From: Desulfobacterales bacterium
GTDB taxonomy: Bacteria; Desulfobacterota; Desulfobacteria; Desulfobacterales; C00003060
Assembly: GCA_030629475.1 (NCBI GenBank)
Contig: DAOVOU010000164.1
Span: forward strand, 1-5,552
DNA: 5,552 nt
Direction of reading: 5' to 3'
Below the pieces are notes generated by a model, which saw nothing but the letters and a program-made list of their open reading frames with translations, had not been told where the DNA came from and made no database searches. This document shows, piece by piece, positions 1-5,465 of the stretch (positions within the stretch are counted from its first letter, which is position 1; every line of letters begins with the position of its first letter). Position numbers and translations under genes: made by a program.

Positions 1-119
1 AAGTTGTTCTCGGCCATACAGGCCACCATGCAGGCCCCGCAACCCGTGCATTTATCCAGGTCAATTACCATACCGTACTTGTAAGTCTTGCCGTGTCCTT
101 TGTGATGTGCCTCTTTCAT
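1..119 (-). CDS. qrcC: QrcC-like periplasmic iron-sulfur (ferredoxin-type) subunit, N-terminal part only
   Basis: This is the 5' end of a gene that runs off the left edge; 39 codons are visible. The peptide starts MKEAHHKGHGKTYKYGMVID and has a complete 4Fe-4S motif, C24-x2-C27-x2-C30-x3-C34 (KCTGCGACMVAC). This is typical of the four-cluster ferredoxin subunits (NrfC/PsrB/DmsB type) that pair with molybdopterin oxidoreductases. Start choice: the ATG (complement of 117-119) is preceded by AAGGGG (125-130) at a 5-base spacing. No signal peptide is visible, which fits a subunit exported with its Tat-bearing partner. In Qrc this subunit wires QrcB/QrcA to the NrfD-like membrane subunit QrcD, which should follow beyond the window. 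The gap to qrcB is 139 bases, long for an operon, and holds repeat elements. The family assignment is strong; the name qrcC depends on the neighbours. Confidence 0.85.
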   Translation of the reverse strand, partial: MKEAHHKGHGKTYKYGMVIDLDKCTGCGACMVACMAENN

Positions 120-137
120 GGTTACCCCTTCTTAAAA

Positions 138-163
138 TAGTCGAGTGGTCAATTAGTCGAGTG
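138..163. repeat. Two direct copies of TAGTCGAGTG, 16 bases apart
   Basis: The 10-mer TAGTCGAGTG occurs at 138-147 and again at 154-163, in the 139-base gap between qrcB and qrcC. The first copy lies just upstream (in transcription order) of the qrcC ribosome binding site. The flanking bases differ, so this is a short imperfect tandem repeat. It may be a remnant of a dispersed repeat or a slippage product; no function can be assigned. Confidence 0.55.
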
Positions 164-220
164 TTTTAACCACCTTACAACTTTACGACTCAATTATTTA
201 ACTATCCGACCAAAGTCATA

Positions 221-252
221 GGAATTTTCCGCCGTAGGCGGACAGAAATTCC
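221..252. repeat. REP-like hairpin between qrcB and qrcC
   Basis: The sequence folds into an imperfect inverted repeat. The outer arms are GGAATTT (221-227) and AAATTCC (246-252). The inner arms are TCCGCC (228-233) and GGCGGA (237-242), closed by a GTA loop, with an unpaired CAG on one side. It lies 6 bases after the qrcB stop codon. It is not followed by a T-run on the minus strand, so it is not a classical terminator. Its form suggests a dispersed REP-type element that could protect the upstream qrcAB message or lower qrcC/D expression. That role is inference. Confidence 0.65.
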
Positions 253-258
253 GAGACG

Positions 259-2598
259 TCAAGCCCTGGTCAGTTTGGCCCGAATGCCCCAGGTGGCAGA
301 GAGACCGGTGATCGGGTCTTCCACCACGCCCATGAGGCTATTCGCACTGACACCCTTGCCTGCCAGGTAGTCGTCATAAGCCGCATGACCAAGACCCTTG
401 GGAATGCTTATCAAGCCAGGCATGATCCCCTCAAAAAGGTGCACCAGTACCTTGGCCTTCCCCCTGGGTGTTTCGAGCATGGCATGGTGACCTTCGGAAA
501 GACCATAATTAGCCGCAGTTTTAGGATTGACCTCTACGAAAAGATCGTTCCGTTTCAACTCTGTTTCTTCCAGGCTCTTGGTGCAGAACGGCGGGTTTCC
601 AATAGCGCCATTTGCCAGGCGCATCAATTCCGCGGGGATCAAAATGAGTGGATAAGTATCGGCATTTCCCTCCGGGTGTACCGGTTCATAGTGAGGAAGA
701 TAGTCCAGGTCTTTACTTATCTTCATGCCGGTCTGGTCAAAGGCCGTGATGTAGAACTCAAACTTACCCGACGGCGTGCCAAAGGCCTTTTCCCATGCCG
801 GGGGCCTGTAATCGGCGTCTTCTATGTAGCCTGCTTCCTCCAGGGTGTCCCATTTGTCTCCGATTGTCTCCTTCAACACGGTTTCGTAATCTTTCCACGG
901 GAAGGCGTCACCAACGGACCTGCCTAAGGCCTTTGCGATGGTCATGATAACATCTCCCGCGTGCCTCGTATCAAATTGGGGCGATACCACTGGTTTGAGC
1001 AGGCCGAGTATGGGTTTTTGCAGACCCACAGGCGTGGGAAGATCCTCCCAGCGCTCGAGATAGTGGTGGTTGGGCAGAATCAGGTCTGCATGATAGGCAG
1101 TTTCGTCCATATAGGTTGAAAAACTTACCACAAAAGGGATGCGGTCGAACGCCTTGGCCACAGTTGCGGAGTCCAGGGTCGTATAGTATGGATCGGCCTC
1201 GTGTACAAGGAGGGCCTGTATCGTGCCGGCTTTTTCTTCATTGATGACTTGAGGCCATCTCTCCGGCAGATATTTAGTTAATGGATACCGACCTGTGCCC
1301 GCGCCATCTATTCGAGGCTTACCGGAACCTTTCAAGGCTGTGGCATCCTGGGAAACGCCCGGCCATGCCCTGGTAGCCACTTCGGGACGGGTAGACACGC
1401 CCCCTGGCTTGTTGATATTACCTGCCAGCGCATTGAGCGCATGGACGGCCATGCACTCGTAAAGACTTCCCGACACGGTTCCCTTGCCGCGGCCCCAGAC
1501 CGCCAATGGTCGCTCGGCTCTGGCAAAGGCCCGGGCAAGCTCAACAATCCTTGTGGCCGAAAGCCCTGTGATCCCGGATACGGCCCCAGACGCATATTTG
1601 GTCAAGACCAAGCGCTTGAAGCCCATGTACTTCTTGCCACTGGCGTCACTCCAGTCTTTAAACCCAAAGGTATGGTTTCTTATGAAGTTCGAGTCGTATA
1701 AGGATTCTTTTACGATCACGTGGGCCAGCCCCAGTGCCAGGGCTGCTTCAGTTCCGGGATTTATAGGGTACCAATTGTCCGCTTTCGCCGCTGTATTGGA
1801 GAGGCGTGGCTCAATCTGAACCACGGTGGCCCGCTCTTTCGAATCGCCGGATCGCCATATGCTATGAGCTTTTATACCCCGGACGGGTGAGCCCCAACCC
1901 TCTATGAGGCCGCTTCCAAAACTCAGGATGAAGTTTGCACGTTCCAGGTCATAGCCTACCGAAGCCGTATCCCCCTGCATGAGGCCCAGGGTCAACTCGT
2001 ACGTATCTTCAGCAGAAGCTGTGCGGATGAAATTCGGTGACCCATAGGCCTTCAGGAAGCGATCAAACAACTGTGGGACGGTTCCCCGATCAGAACCCAG
2101 AATACAAGCCACTGTATGGGACTGACCTTTCCGGCGCAGATCTCCCAGTTTTTGCACCACCTCATTGATGGCTTCATCCCAGGTAATTTGTTCAAAGTGC
2201 CCTGAACCTCGTTTCCCTACACGTTTCAGTGGGCTCGGGGCTCGCCAGGGGCCATACAGAAATTGCAGGCCGGCTGCCCCCAGGGGGCAGATACCCCCAT
2301 TGTTGATAGGATATTCCTCTCTCCCCTCAATTTTCGTGACGCGGTCGGCAACTTTTCTTACGGTGATACCGCAGCCGCCCGGGCAAAGGTTGCAGACCGA
2401 GTCTGCGTGAGTGACTTTTCCCCGTTGAGGAAGACGGCCTTCCAGCCCTCCCAGTTGGTACCTGGGCCAGAGCTCTTGCGACCAGATAGACATGTCATCG
2501 ATTAACTTCCAGTTCACGGGTGTGAGCATGAAACCGGCACCGGCTCCAGCCGAGAACCCAACCCCGAGCTCTATAAAAGTTCTTCTGTCCAATTTCAT
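259..2598 (-). CDS. qrcB: QrcB, molybdopterin-oxidoreductase-family subunit of the menaquinone reductase Qrc
   Basis: This 779-residue protein belongs to the DMSO-reductase/formate-dehydrogenase superfamily. The N-terminus has a twin-arginine signal (DRRTFIE, residues 4-10, then a glycine/alanine-rich hydrophobic stretch to about 26), so it is periplasmic. A 4Fe-4S motif follows: C69-x2-C72-x3-C76-x27-C104. Family landmarks are PRLSNTAAKADNWYPINPGT (264-283), ETAYHADLILPNHHYLE (499-515), and a C-terminal dinucleotide-binding-type domain from about 648 to the end. Where catalytic relatives carry the metal-binding Cys, SeCys or Ser (around 193-200, RTASAEDT), no Cys is present. From memory, purified Desulfovibrio Qrc lacks molybdenum and QrcB acts in electron transfer rather than Mo catalysis; this sequence fits that. 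The ATG start has AAGGGGA (2605-2611) at a 7-base spacing and lies 24 bases after the qrcA stop. An ordinary polysulfide-reductase-like enzyme is less likely given the qrcA neighbour. Confidence 0.88.
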   Translation of the reverse strand: MKLDRRTFIELGVGFSAGAGAGFMLTPVNWKLIDDMSIWSQELWPRYQLGGLEGRLPQRGKVTHADSVCNLCPGGCGITVRKVADRVTKIEGREEYPINNGGICPLGAAGLQFLYGPWRAPSPLKRVGKRGSGHFEQITWDEAINEVVQKLGDLRRKGQSHTVACILGSDRGTVPQLFDRFLKAYGSPNFIRTASAEDTYELTLGLMQGDTASVGYDLERANFILSFGSGLIEGWGSPVRGIKAHSIWRSGDSKERATVVQIEPRLSNTAAKADNWYPINPGTEAALALGLAHVIVKESLYDSNFIRNHTFGFKDWSDASGKKYMGFKRLVLTKYASGAVSGITGLSATRIVELARAFARAERPLAVWGRGKGTVSGSLYECMAVHALNALAGNINKPGGVSTRPEVATRAWPGVSQDATALKGSGKPRIDGAGTGRYPLTKYLPERWPQVINEEKAGTIQALLVHEADPYYTTLDSATVAKAFDRIPFVVSFSTYMDETAYHADLILPNHHYLERWEDLPTPVGLQKPILGLLKPVVSPQFDTRHAGDVIMTIAKALGRSVGDAFPWKDYETVLKETIGDKWDTLEEAGYIEDADYRPPAWEKAFGTPSGKFEFYITAFDQTGMKISKDLDYLPHYEPVHPEGNADTYPLILIPAELMRLANGAIGNPPFCTKSLEETELKRNDLFVEVNPKTAANYGLSEGHHAMLETPRGKAKVLVHLFEGIMPGLISIPKGLGHAAYDDYLAGKGVSANSLMGVVEDPITGLSATWGIRAKLTRA

Positions 2599-2622
2599 AG
2601 GTCTTCCCCTTAGTTTAAGTGC

Positions 2623-3306
2623 CTATTTGTGACACACAAAGCAGGCGCCCTTTTCTCCCGTCATTTCCTCGTGGCACTTTGCACAGTCATCCATCTTCAT
2701 CCGATCCCAAGTGTTCTTTTGGCCAAAAAGCTTGTAGCCTGCAATGTTCCAGCCCCAGATGTCCCGGCTGTACTTGGTGAGACGATTATACTGGTAAGGC
2801 CTCGTGTGATCCGAGTCCCCCACGGGTCCGTGACACGTGGCGCATTCCAATTCACCCATCTTGACGTGGGCTGCATGGGAGAAAAACACGCATTGAGGCT
2901 GGCGGGCATAAACGTACCAAGGAATCTCCTTGCCCGGCTCAACATATTCTTTGATGAACTTGGCTTCTTCACGATGCTCTCCCATTGGCTCTTCATGGCA
3001 CTCGGCGCAGTTTTCCAGCCCGGGAATGCCAGAGAAGCTCCCATCCTCACGGAAAAAATGGCAGCTTTCACAGCCTTCATCCACGGCTTCTTGATGGATC
3101 TTATGGCTGAAGTCGACGGGCTGTTCTTTTTCAGAATAAAGGAGTGGCGGGAAGATCACCCAGCCGACAAAGAGAAGGGACACAAAGCCCACTGCAAACG
3201 CAGCGATGGGTATGAGAAATCGCCACGTTCCTGGTTTCACAGGAGTAACTTCAGCAGCTTGCTCATCTTCAGCTATGGCTTGCTCTTTTTCTTCTGTTGT
3301 GCTCAT
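2623..3306 (-). CDS. qrcA: QrcA, membrane-anchored multihaem cytochrome c of the menaquinone reductase Qrc
   Basis: This 227-residue protein has a charged cytoplasmic N-terminus (1-27), one transmembrane helix (about 29-52) and a periplasmic haem domain. Five CxxCH haem sites are visible: 79-83, 100-104, 155-159, 208-212 and 222-226. Histidines in DFSHKIH (65-71) and FFSHAAH (141-147) sit before haem motifs as expected for distal axial ligands in cytochrome c7/c3-type folds. One further cysteine, C139 (QCVFFSH), is outside any CxxCH motif. In Qrc this subunit accepts electrons from type I cytochrome c3, linking periplasmic hydrogenases and formate dehydrogenases to the menaquinone pool. The ATG start is supported by GGAG (3312-3315) at a 5-base spacing. 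The gene ends in TAG, 24 bases before qrcB. ActA of alternative complex III is a relative, but there the next gene usually encodes fused molybdopterin and iron-sulfur parts; here they are separate, favouring Qrc. Confidence 0.88.
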   Translation of the reverse strand: MSTTEEKEQAIAEDEQAAEVTPVKPGTWRFLIPIAAFAVGFVSLLFVGWVIFPPLLYSEKEQPVDFSHKIHQEAVDEGCESCHFFREDGSFSGIPGLENCAECHEEPMGEHREEAKFIKEYVEPGKEIPWYVYARQPQCVFFSHAAHVKMGELECATCHGPVGDSDHTRPYQYNRLTKYSRDIWGWNIAGYKLFGQKNTWDRMKMDDCAKCHEEMTGEKGACFVCHK

Positions 3307-3338
3307 GGAAACTCCAAATTGTTAAGTTTTTTAATCAA

Positions 3339-3365
3339 CAGATTACGCAGATTACACGGATTTTC
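3339..3365. repeat. 9-base tandem repeat (CAGATTACG type)
   Basis: Three consecutive 9-mers are present: CAGATTACG (3339-3347), CAGATTACA (3348-3356) and a diverged CGGATTTTC (3357-3365). They lie about 25 bases upstream of the qrcA ribosome binding site, on the leader side. Tandem CAGATTAC-type repeats occur as dispersed intergenic sequences in several environmental bacteria; this is from memory and not checked. No regulatory role is shown. Confidence 0.5.
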
Positions 3366-3388
3366 GTGAGTTATTGGGTTAAATTCCC

Positions 3389-3402
3389 CGAAGCTTGCTT
3401 CG
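3389..3402. repeat. Short perfect hairpin CGAAGC-TT-GCTTCG
   Basis: Perfect 6-base arms CGAAGC (3389-3394) and GCTTCG (3397-3402) flank TT. The tip AGCTTGCT is the same as in the longer hairpin at 3430-3453. This suggests that both are copies of related small palindromic elements. Confidence 0.55.
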
Positions 3403-3429
3403 TTTAGATTGTGAAAATCAGATACGCGA

Positions 3430-3453
3430 TACCCCGTAGCTTGCTGCGGGGTA
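3430..3453. repeat. REP-like hairpin with 11-base arms
   Basis: The arms are TACCCCGTAGC (3430-3440) and GCTGCGGGGTA (3443-3453), around a central TT. Pairing is complete apart from one T-G wobble. It lies in the qrc leader and is followed by no T-run on either side, so it resembles a dispersed REP/palindromic element rather than a terminator. In the leader RNA it would form a very stable stem. Confidence 0.7.
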
Positions 3454-3504
3454 GTTCATGGTTGAGTGATGGTTGTCCAAACCTAATTTCGTAATCCCGA
3501 GATG

Positions 3505-3518
3505 CCCACCTGCGTGGG
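3505..3518. repeat. Small GC-rich hairpin CCCAC-CTGC-GTGGG
   Basis: The arms CCCAC (3505-3509) and GTGGG (3514-3518) close a CTGC loop, with extra Gs beyond the right arm. It sits next to an A-rich/T-rich palindrome (AAAAAA...TTTTTT, about 3528-3542). It is probably another dispersed palindromic element; transcription termination on the plus strand is possible, but no plus-strand gene precedes it. Confidence 0.4.
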
Positions 3519-3602
3519 GGGTGTACCAAAAAAAGAATTTTTTCAGTTAGATGAAACTTAATGGTGAAAATATTTCAACTCGTGCCCTAAAATGTTCCGT
3601 CC

Positions 3603-3631
3603 CCTTTACCTCGAAGCCCTGATTTTGTCAA
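3603..3631 (-). promoter_or_regulatory. Candidate sigma70 promoter for the qrc operon
   Basis: On the minus strand a perfect -35 box TTGACA (complement of 3626-3631) is followed after 17 bases by TAAAGG (complement of 3603-3608), a weak -10 box matching TATAAT at 3 of 6 positions. It lies directly after the probable terminator of the preceding unit. Transcription from here would give a leader of roughly 290 bases before qrcA. This rests only on the -35 match and spacing. Confidence 0.3.
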
Positions 3632-3633
3632 GG

Positions 3634-3673
3634 AAAAATCAGAGTAAGACTATAAAACTCAAGTCTTTTACTC
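3634..3673 (-). terminator. Probable rho-independent terminator after the ATP-grasp/membrane-protein unit
   Basis: Read on the minus strand, GAGT-AA-AAGACT (complement of 3662-3673) can pair with AGTCTTACTC (complement of 3642-3651) around a 10-base loop, with two bulged As. A run of five Ts (complement of 3634-3638) follows 3 bases after the stem. It is about 105 bases after the membrane-protein stop codon. The stem is AT-rich and therefore only moderately stable. Confidence 0.45.
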
Positions 3674-3778
3674 CAAATCACAGGACTAGTATTCCTCAGC
3701 TATGGGGCCGAATTTGGGGGCTTCGCCACAATTGGAACACTTTTCTTGCTACCCACTACTCCAACACTCCGTGAACGG

Positions 3779-4258
3779 TTATGGAAGTTTTTGGCACAGA
3801 ATGAGGAAAAAGACTACTTGCATGAATTCGATGAGACATCCGAGAGCATAAAGGGGGGCATGCTTGTGGAAGACAAATTGCCATGCAAATAGTGCCGCTG
3901 TTAGTAGAAGAGAGATTTGCAGTACCTTCACATAAAGGCGTGCATCAGCCGGCCTTTGCCCTGCTGAGAACGCCAGAAAAGCCCGGGTGCCCGGCACGCT
4001 GATTGCGAGGGAAAACCAGAACTTCTCCGTGGGGAAAAAGACCATCGGCCAATCGTAGCGAGCAAAAGCCTTGTTTACGAAAAGGATAGGCCAGTCCGGA
4101 TTTACCAGAAAAAGGACCATCACGGCCACATAAATCATGGCCATCAACTCGAACGACCACCGGACTCCTTTTGGGAGGGGCGCTGTTTCTAATCGGCTCA
4201 CGACTTCTATTGCCTTTGATTCGAAATAGAATTCGACGTCCTCAAAATCGCGGAACAA
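3779..4258 (-). CDS. Small multi-pass membrane protein of unknown function
   Basis: I do not recognise the family. The 159-residue product has a charged N-terminus (1-35) and then three or four hydrophobic segments at about 36-53, 77-97, 109-130 and 134-155, with W/F-rich connecting loops (for example ARYDWPMVFFP, 66-76). The first start codon available is TTG (complement of 4256-4258), and no clear ribosome binding site precedes it. It opens 9 bases after the TAG stop of the ATP-grasp gene and is in the same reading frame, so TAG is the only stop between the two. Translation is therefore likely coupled by reinitiation; readthrough would give a 412-residue fusion, counting the residue inserted at TAG. 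ATG codons at residues 39 and 41 are alternative starts but would lose the conserved-looking N-terminus. The tight pairing suggests a joint role with the ATP-grasp protein. Confidence 0.7.
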   Translation of the reverse strand: MFRDFEDVEFYFESKAIEVVSRLETAPLPKGVRWSFELMAMIYVAVMVLFLVNPDWPILFVNKAFARYDWPMVFFPTEKFWFSLAISVPGTRAFLAFSAGQRPADARLYVKVLQISLLLTAALFAWQFVFHKHAPLYALGCLIEFMQVVFFLILCQKLP

Positions 4259-4267
4259 TTGATGACG

Positions 4268-5017
4268 CTATGTATAAAGCCCGGCCATTTTTTCAAGGAT
4301 GTCCTTTTTCAGGGCATTAAGGTCCTCGCGTGTAATACGTGCCCCTTTCATGCCCCCGTTTAAAGCAATTTCAGACAGATAGCCATGACCGTCCTCTGTG
4401 ACCAACAGGTCTATATGGGCATAGGGAAACTTCCCCCGCTCCATCACGCTGTGGCACAGGCCAAGGTGGGCGTTAGTGAGGGTATACGGCCTGCTGGTCC
4501 CGCCTGCTGTGAGGTTCATTCTGAAGTTATTCTGATTTTCTCGCGTGTAAGCTTCGTAATAGTCACCTGCTACAATGACGCGCAAATCTGTGTAAGTCTC
4601 AAGAAATGGCTGCAACACAAAAGGGTATGAACGGGTGTTAAGCGAAACATGGTTATATAAGGCTTCTATACTGTCCCATCGATGGATCCCGAACCCGCAT
4701 TGCAGGTGATCCTCTTTTGTGACTACCGTGGCGATGCCATGCTGATTATAGGTGTTAATGGCATGCATGAGGTCTACTCGCCTGGCGATTATAAGGGTGA
4801 AGGGGATCATCCACTGCCGGAGGGCTAGGGCCTGCGCCACCTTGGAATGGCCCAGGGTTTGGGAGAGGGCAGAGGGGAAGAACCGAACCCCTCTTTCCAG
4901 AAGATCGATGAAGATGCGGTGCTTTACGTTCTTGAAGCTAAGCATCCCTATGAAGCAGTCGCCTGCATTCAGGTCATCATAGTGCTCTTTTAGTTCGCGG
5001 TTTGTCCGGATGATCAC
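4268..5017 (-). CDS. ATP-grasp domain protein (RimK-like ligase), substrate unknown
   Basis: This 249-residue cytoplasmic protein has an ATP-grasp fold. Visible landmarks are SQTLGHSKVAQALAL...IPFT (52-73, the usual S/DK...L...IP.T element), VVTK...QCGFGI (98-111, ATP-binding lysine and glycine loop), FVLQPFLE (133-140, hinge), DLRVIVAGD (144-152), RMNLTAGGTSRPYTL (166-180), and the metal-binding set D203, E216 and N220 in HIDLLVTEDGHGYLSEIALN. This pattern is nearest to the RimK/glutathione-synthetase group, which joins a carboxylate to an amine or thiol with ATP. The length is slightly short, with a reduced N-terminal domain. The start is GTG (complement of 5015-5017); an in-frame TAG 15 bases upstream leaves no earlier start, and the ribosome binding site is weak. 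The next ATG is residue 25. Partner: the membrane protein directly downstream. The product could be a modified peptide, protein tail or small metabolite; nothing here decides. Confidence 0.82.
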   Translation of the reverse strand: MIIRTNRELKEHYDDLNAGDCFIGMLSFKNVKHRIFIDLLERGVRFFPSALSQTLGHSKVAQALALRQWMIPFTLIIARRVDLMHAINTYNQHGIATVVTKEDHLQCGFGIHRWDSIEALYNHVSLNTRSYPFVLQPFLETYTDLRVIVAGDYYEAYTRENQNNFRMNLTAGGTSRPYTLTNAHLGLCHSVMERGKFPYAHIDLLVTEDGHGYLSEIALNGGMKGARITREDLNALKKDILEKMAGLYT

Positions 5018-5065
5018 AACTGTAAACTCAAGCTATCACGCTAACGCTAAGTTTCGTGTTGTTTC

Positions 5066-5085
5066 TGGCAAAAAATATGTTGCCA
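5066..5085. promoter_or_regulatory. Inverted repeat TGGCAA-N8-TTGCCA upstream of the ATP-grasp gene
   Basis: The arms TGGCAA (5066-5071) and TTGCCA (5080-5085) are perfect and 8 bases apart, in AT-rich DNA about 50 bases before the GTG start. On the minus strand TAATAT (complement of 5085-5090) overlaps its upstream edge and could be a -10 box, though no good -35 box was seen. The arrangement fits an operator for a dimeric repressor, or simply a small RNA hairpin. Confidence 0.35.
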
Positions 5086-5153
5086 AATATTAAATAAAAG
5101 TGAGCTAAAGTTATCATAATAGTTCAGCCCCTATTGTCATTTCGAACGAATGT

Positions 5154-5404
5154 GCCCGCCCTGCCCGCCCTGGCGCGACAGGAAAAGAGGGCCCGCAGTC
5201 TTTCAACATCCCGGTCTGGGCCAGGGGCGCGACATGAGAATAATACCAGTACTATATAAAAACCCTGCCCGCCCTGCCCGCCCTGGCGCGACGTGCTTAA
5301 GTTAACTGCCAGCCCCCATAATCCCGGTCTGGGCCAGGGGCGCCACAGAAACTGGACAGTGCCACAGAGTGAAAAACCCGGTCTGGGCCAGGGTCTGGGC
5401 CAGG
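5154..5404. repeat. Five-unit GC-rich repeat/spacer array with two alternating unit types
   Basis: Type A is a 26-base unit (two GCCCGCCCT copies, then GGCGCGAC), identical at 5154-5179 and 5267-5292. Type B (CCCGGTCTGGGCCAGG then GGCGCGAC) occurs at 5210-5233, at 5323-5346 with the ending GGCGCCAC, and as a degenerate last copy at 5377-5404 in which GGTCTGGGCCAG is tandemly doubled and the ending is lost. The order is A-B-A-B-B. Types A and B share the 8-base ending GGCGCGAC, and A contains CCCTGGC where B contains its complement GCCAGGG. The separating sequences are about 28, 33, 28 and 30 bases and look unrelated to one another. Unit endings fall at 5179, 5233, 5292 and 5346, steps of 54, 59 and 54. 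The geometry resembles CRISPR, but two unit types and no cas gene in view argue against that; an alternating REP/BIME-type cluster is more likely. Confidence 0.7.
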
Positions 5405-5465
5405 AAGAAATCTTGCTCGGAAAGTAACAGATCGAAATCTGAAATCCAACGCTGTCGTTATACTT

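Larger units (their letters stand above)
3307..3778. other. Repeat-rich intergenic region, leader of the qrc operon
   Basis: This 472-base gap separates the stop of the membrane-protein gene from the start of qrcA. No credible coding region was found on either strand; a 60-codon plus-strand frame (3592-3774) has no ribosome binding site or recognisable protein character. On the minus strand, in order, it holds a probable terminator (3634-3673), a candidate promoter (-35 at 3626-3631), a small inverted repeat TGAAA/TTTCA (3565-3577), a CCCAC/GTGGG hairpin (3505-3518), two hairpins with AGCTTGCT-type tips (3430-3453 and 3389-3402), and a 9-base tandem repeat (3339-3365). The density of unrelated small repeats suggests repeated insertion of dispersed elements. 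Confidence 0.6.

Noticed and set aside
385..927. 180-codon open frame on the plus strand
   Set aside because: It is antisense to qrcB, which has strong family motifs across this stretch.
2629..3369. 246-codon open frame on the plus strand
   Set aside because: It is antisense to qrcA, whose haem motifs and operon position are clear.
3512..3530. Possible sigma54 promoter (TGGTAC...GC on the minus strand)
   Set aside because: The GG-to-GC spacing is 12 instead of the required 10 and the TTGC half is missing.
3592..3774. 60-codon open frame on the plus strand in the qrc leader
   Set aside because: There is no ribosome binding site, the composition is not protein-like, and it overlaps a hairpin and promoter-like sequence for the other strand.
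5154..5404. Calling the array a CRISPR
   Set aside because: Unit and spacer sizes are CRISPR-like, but there are two alternating unit types sharing only 8 bases at the end, only five units, and no cas gene in the window.
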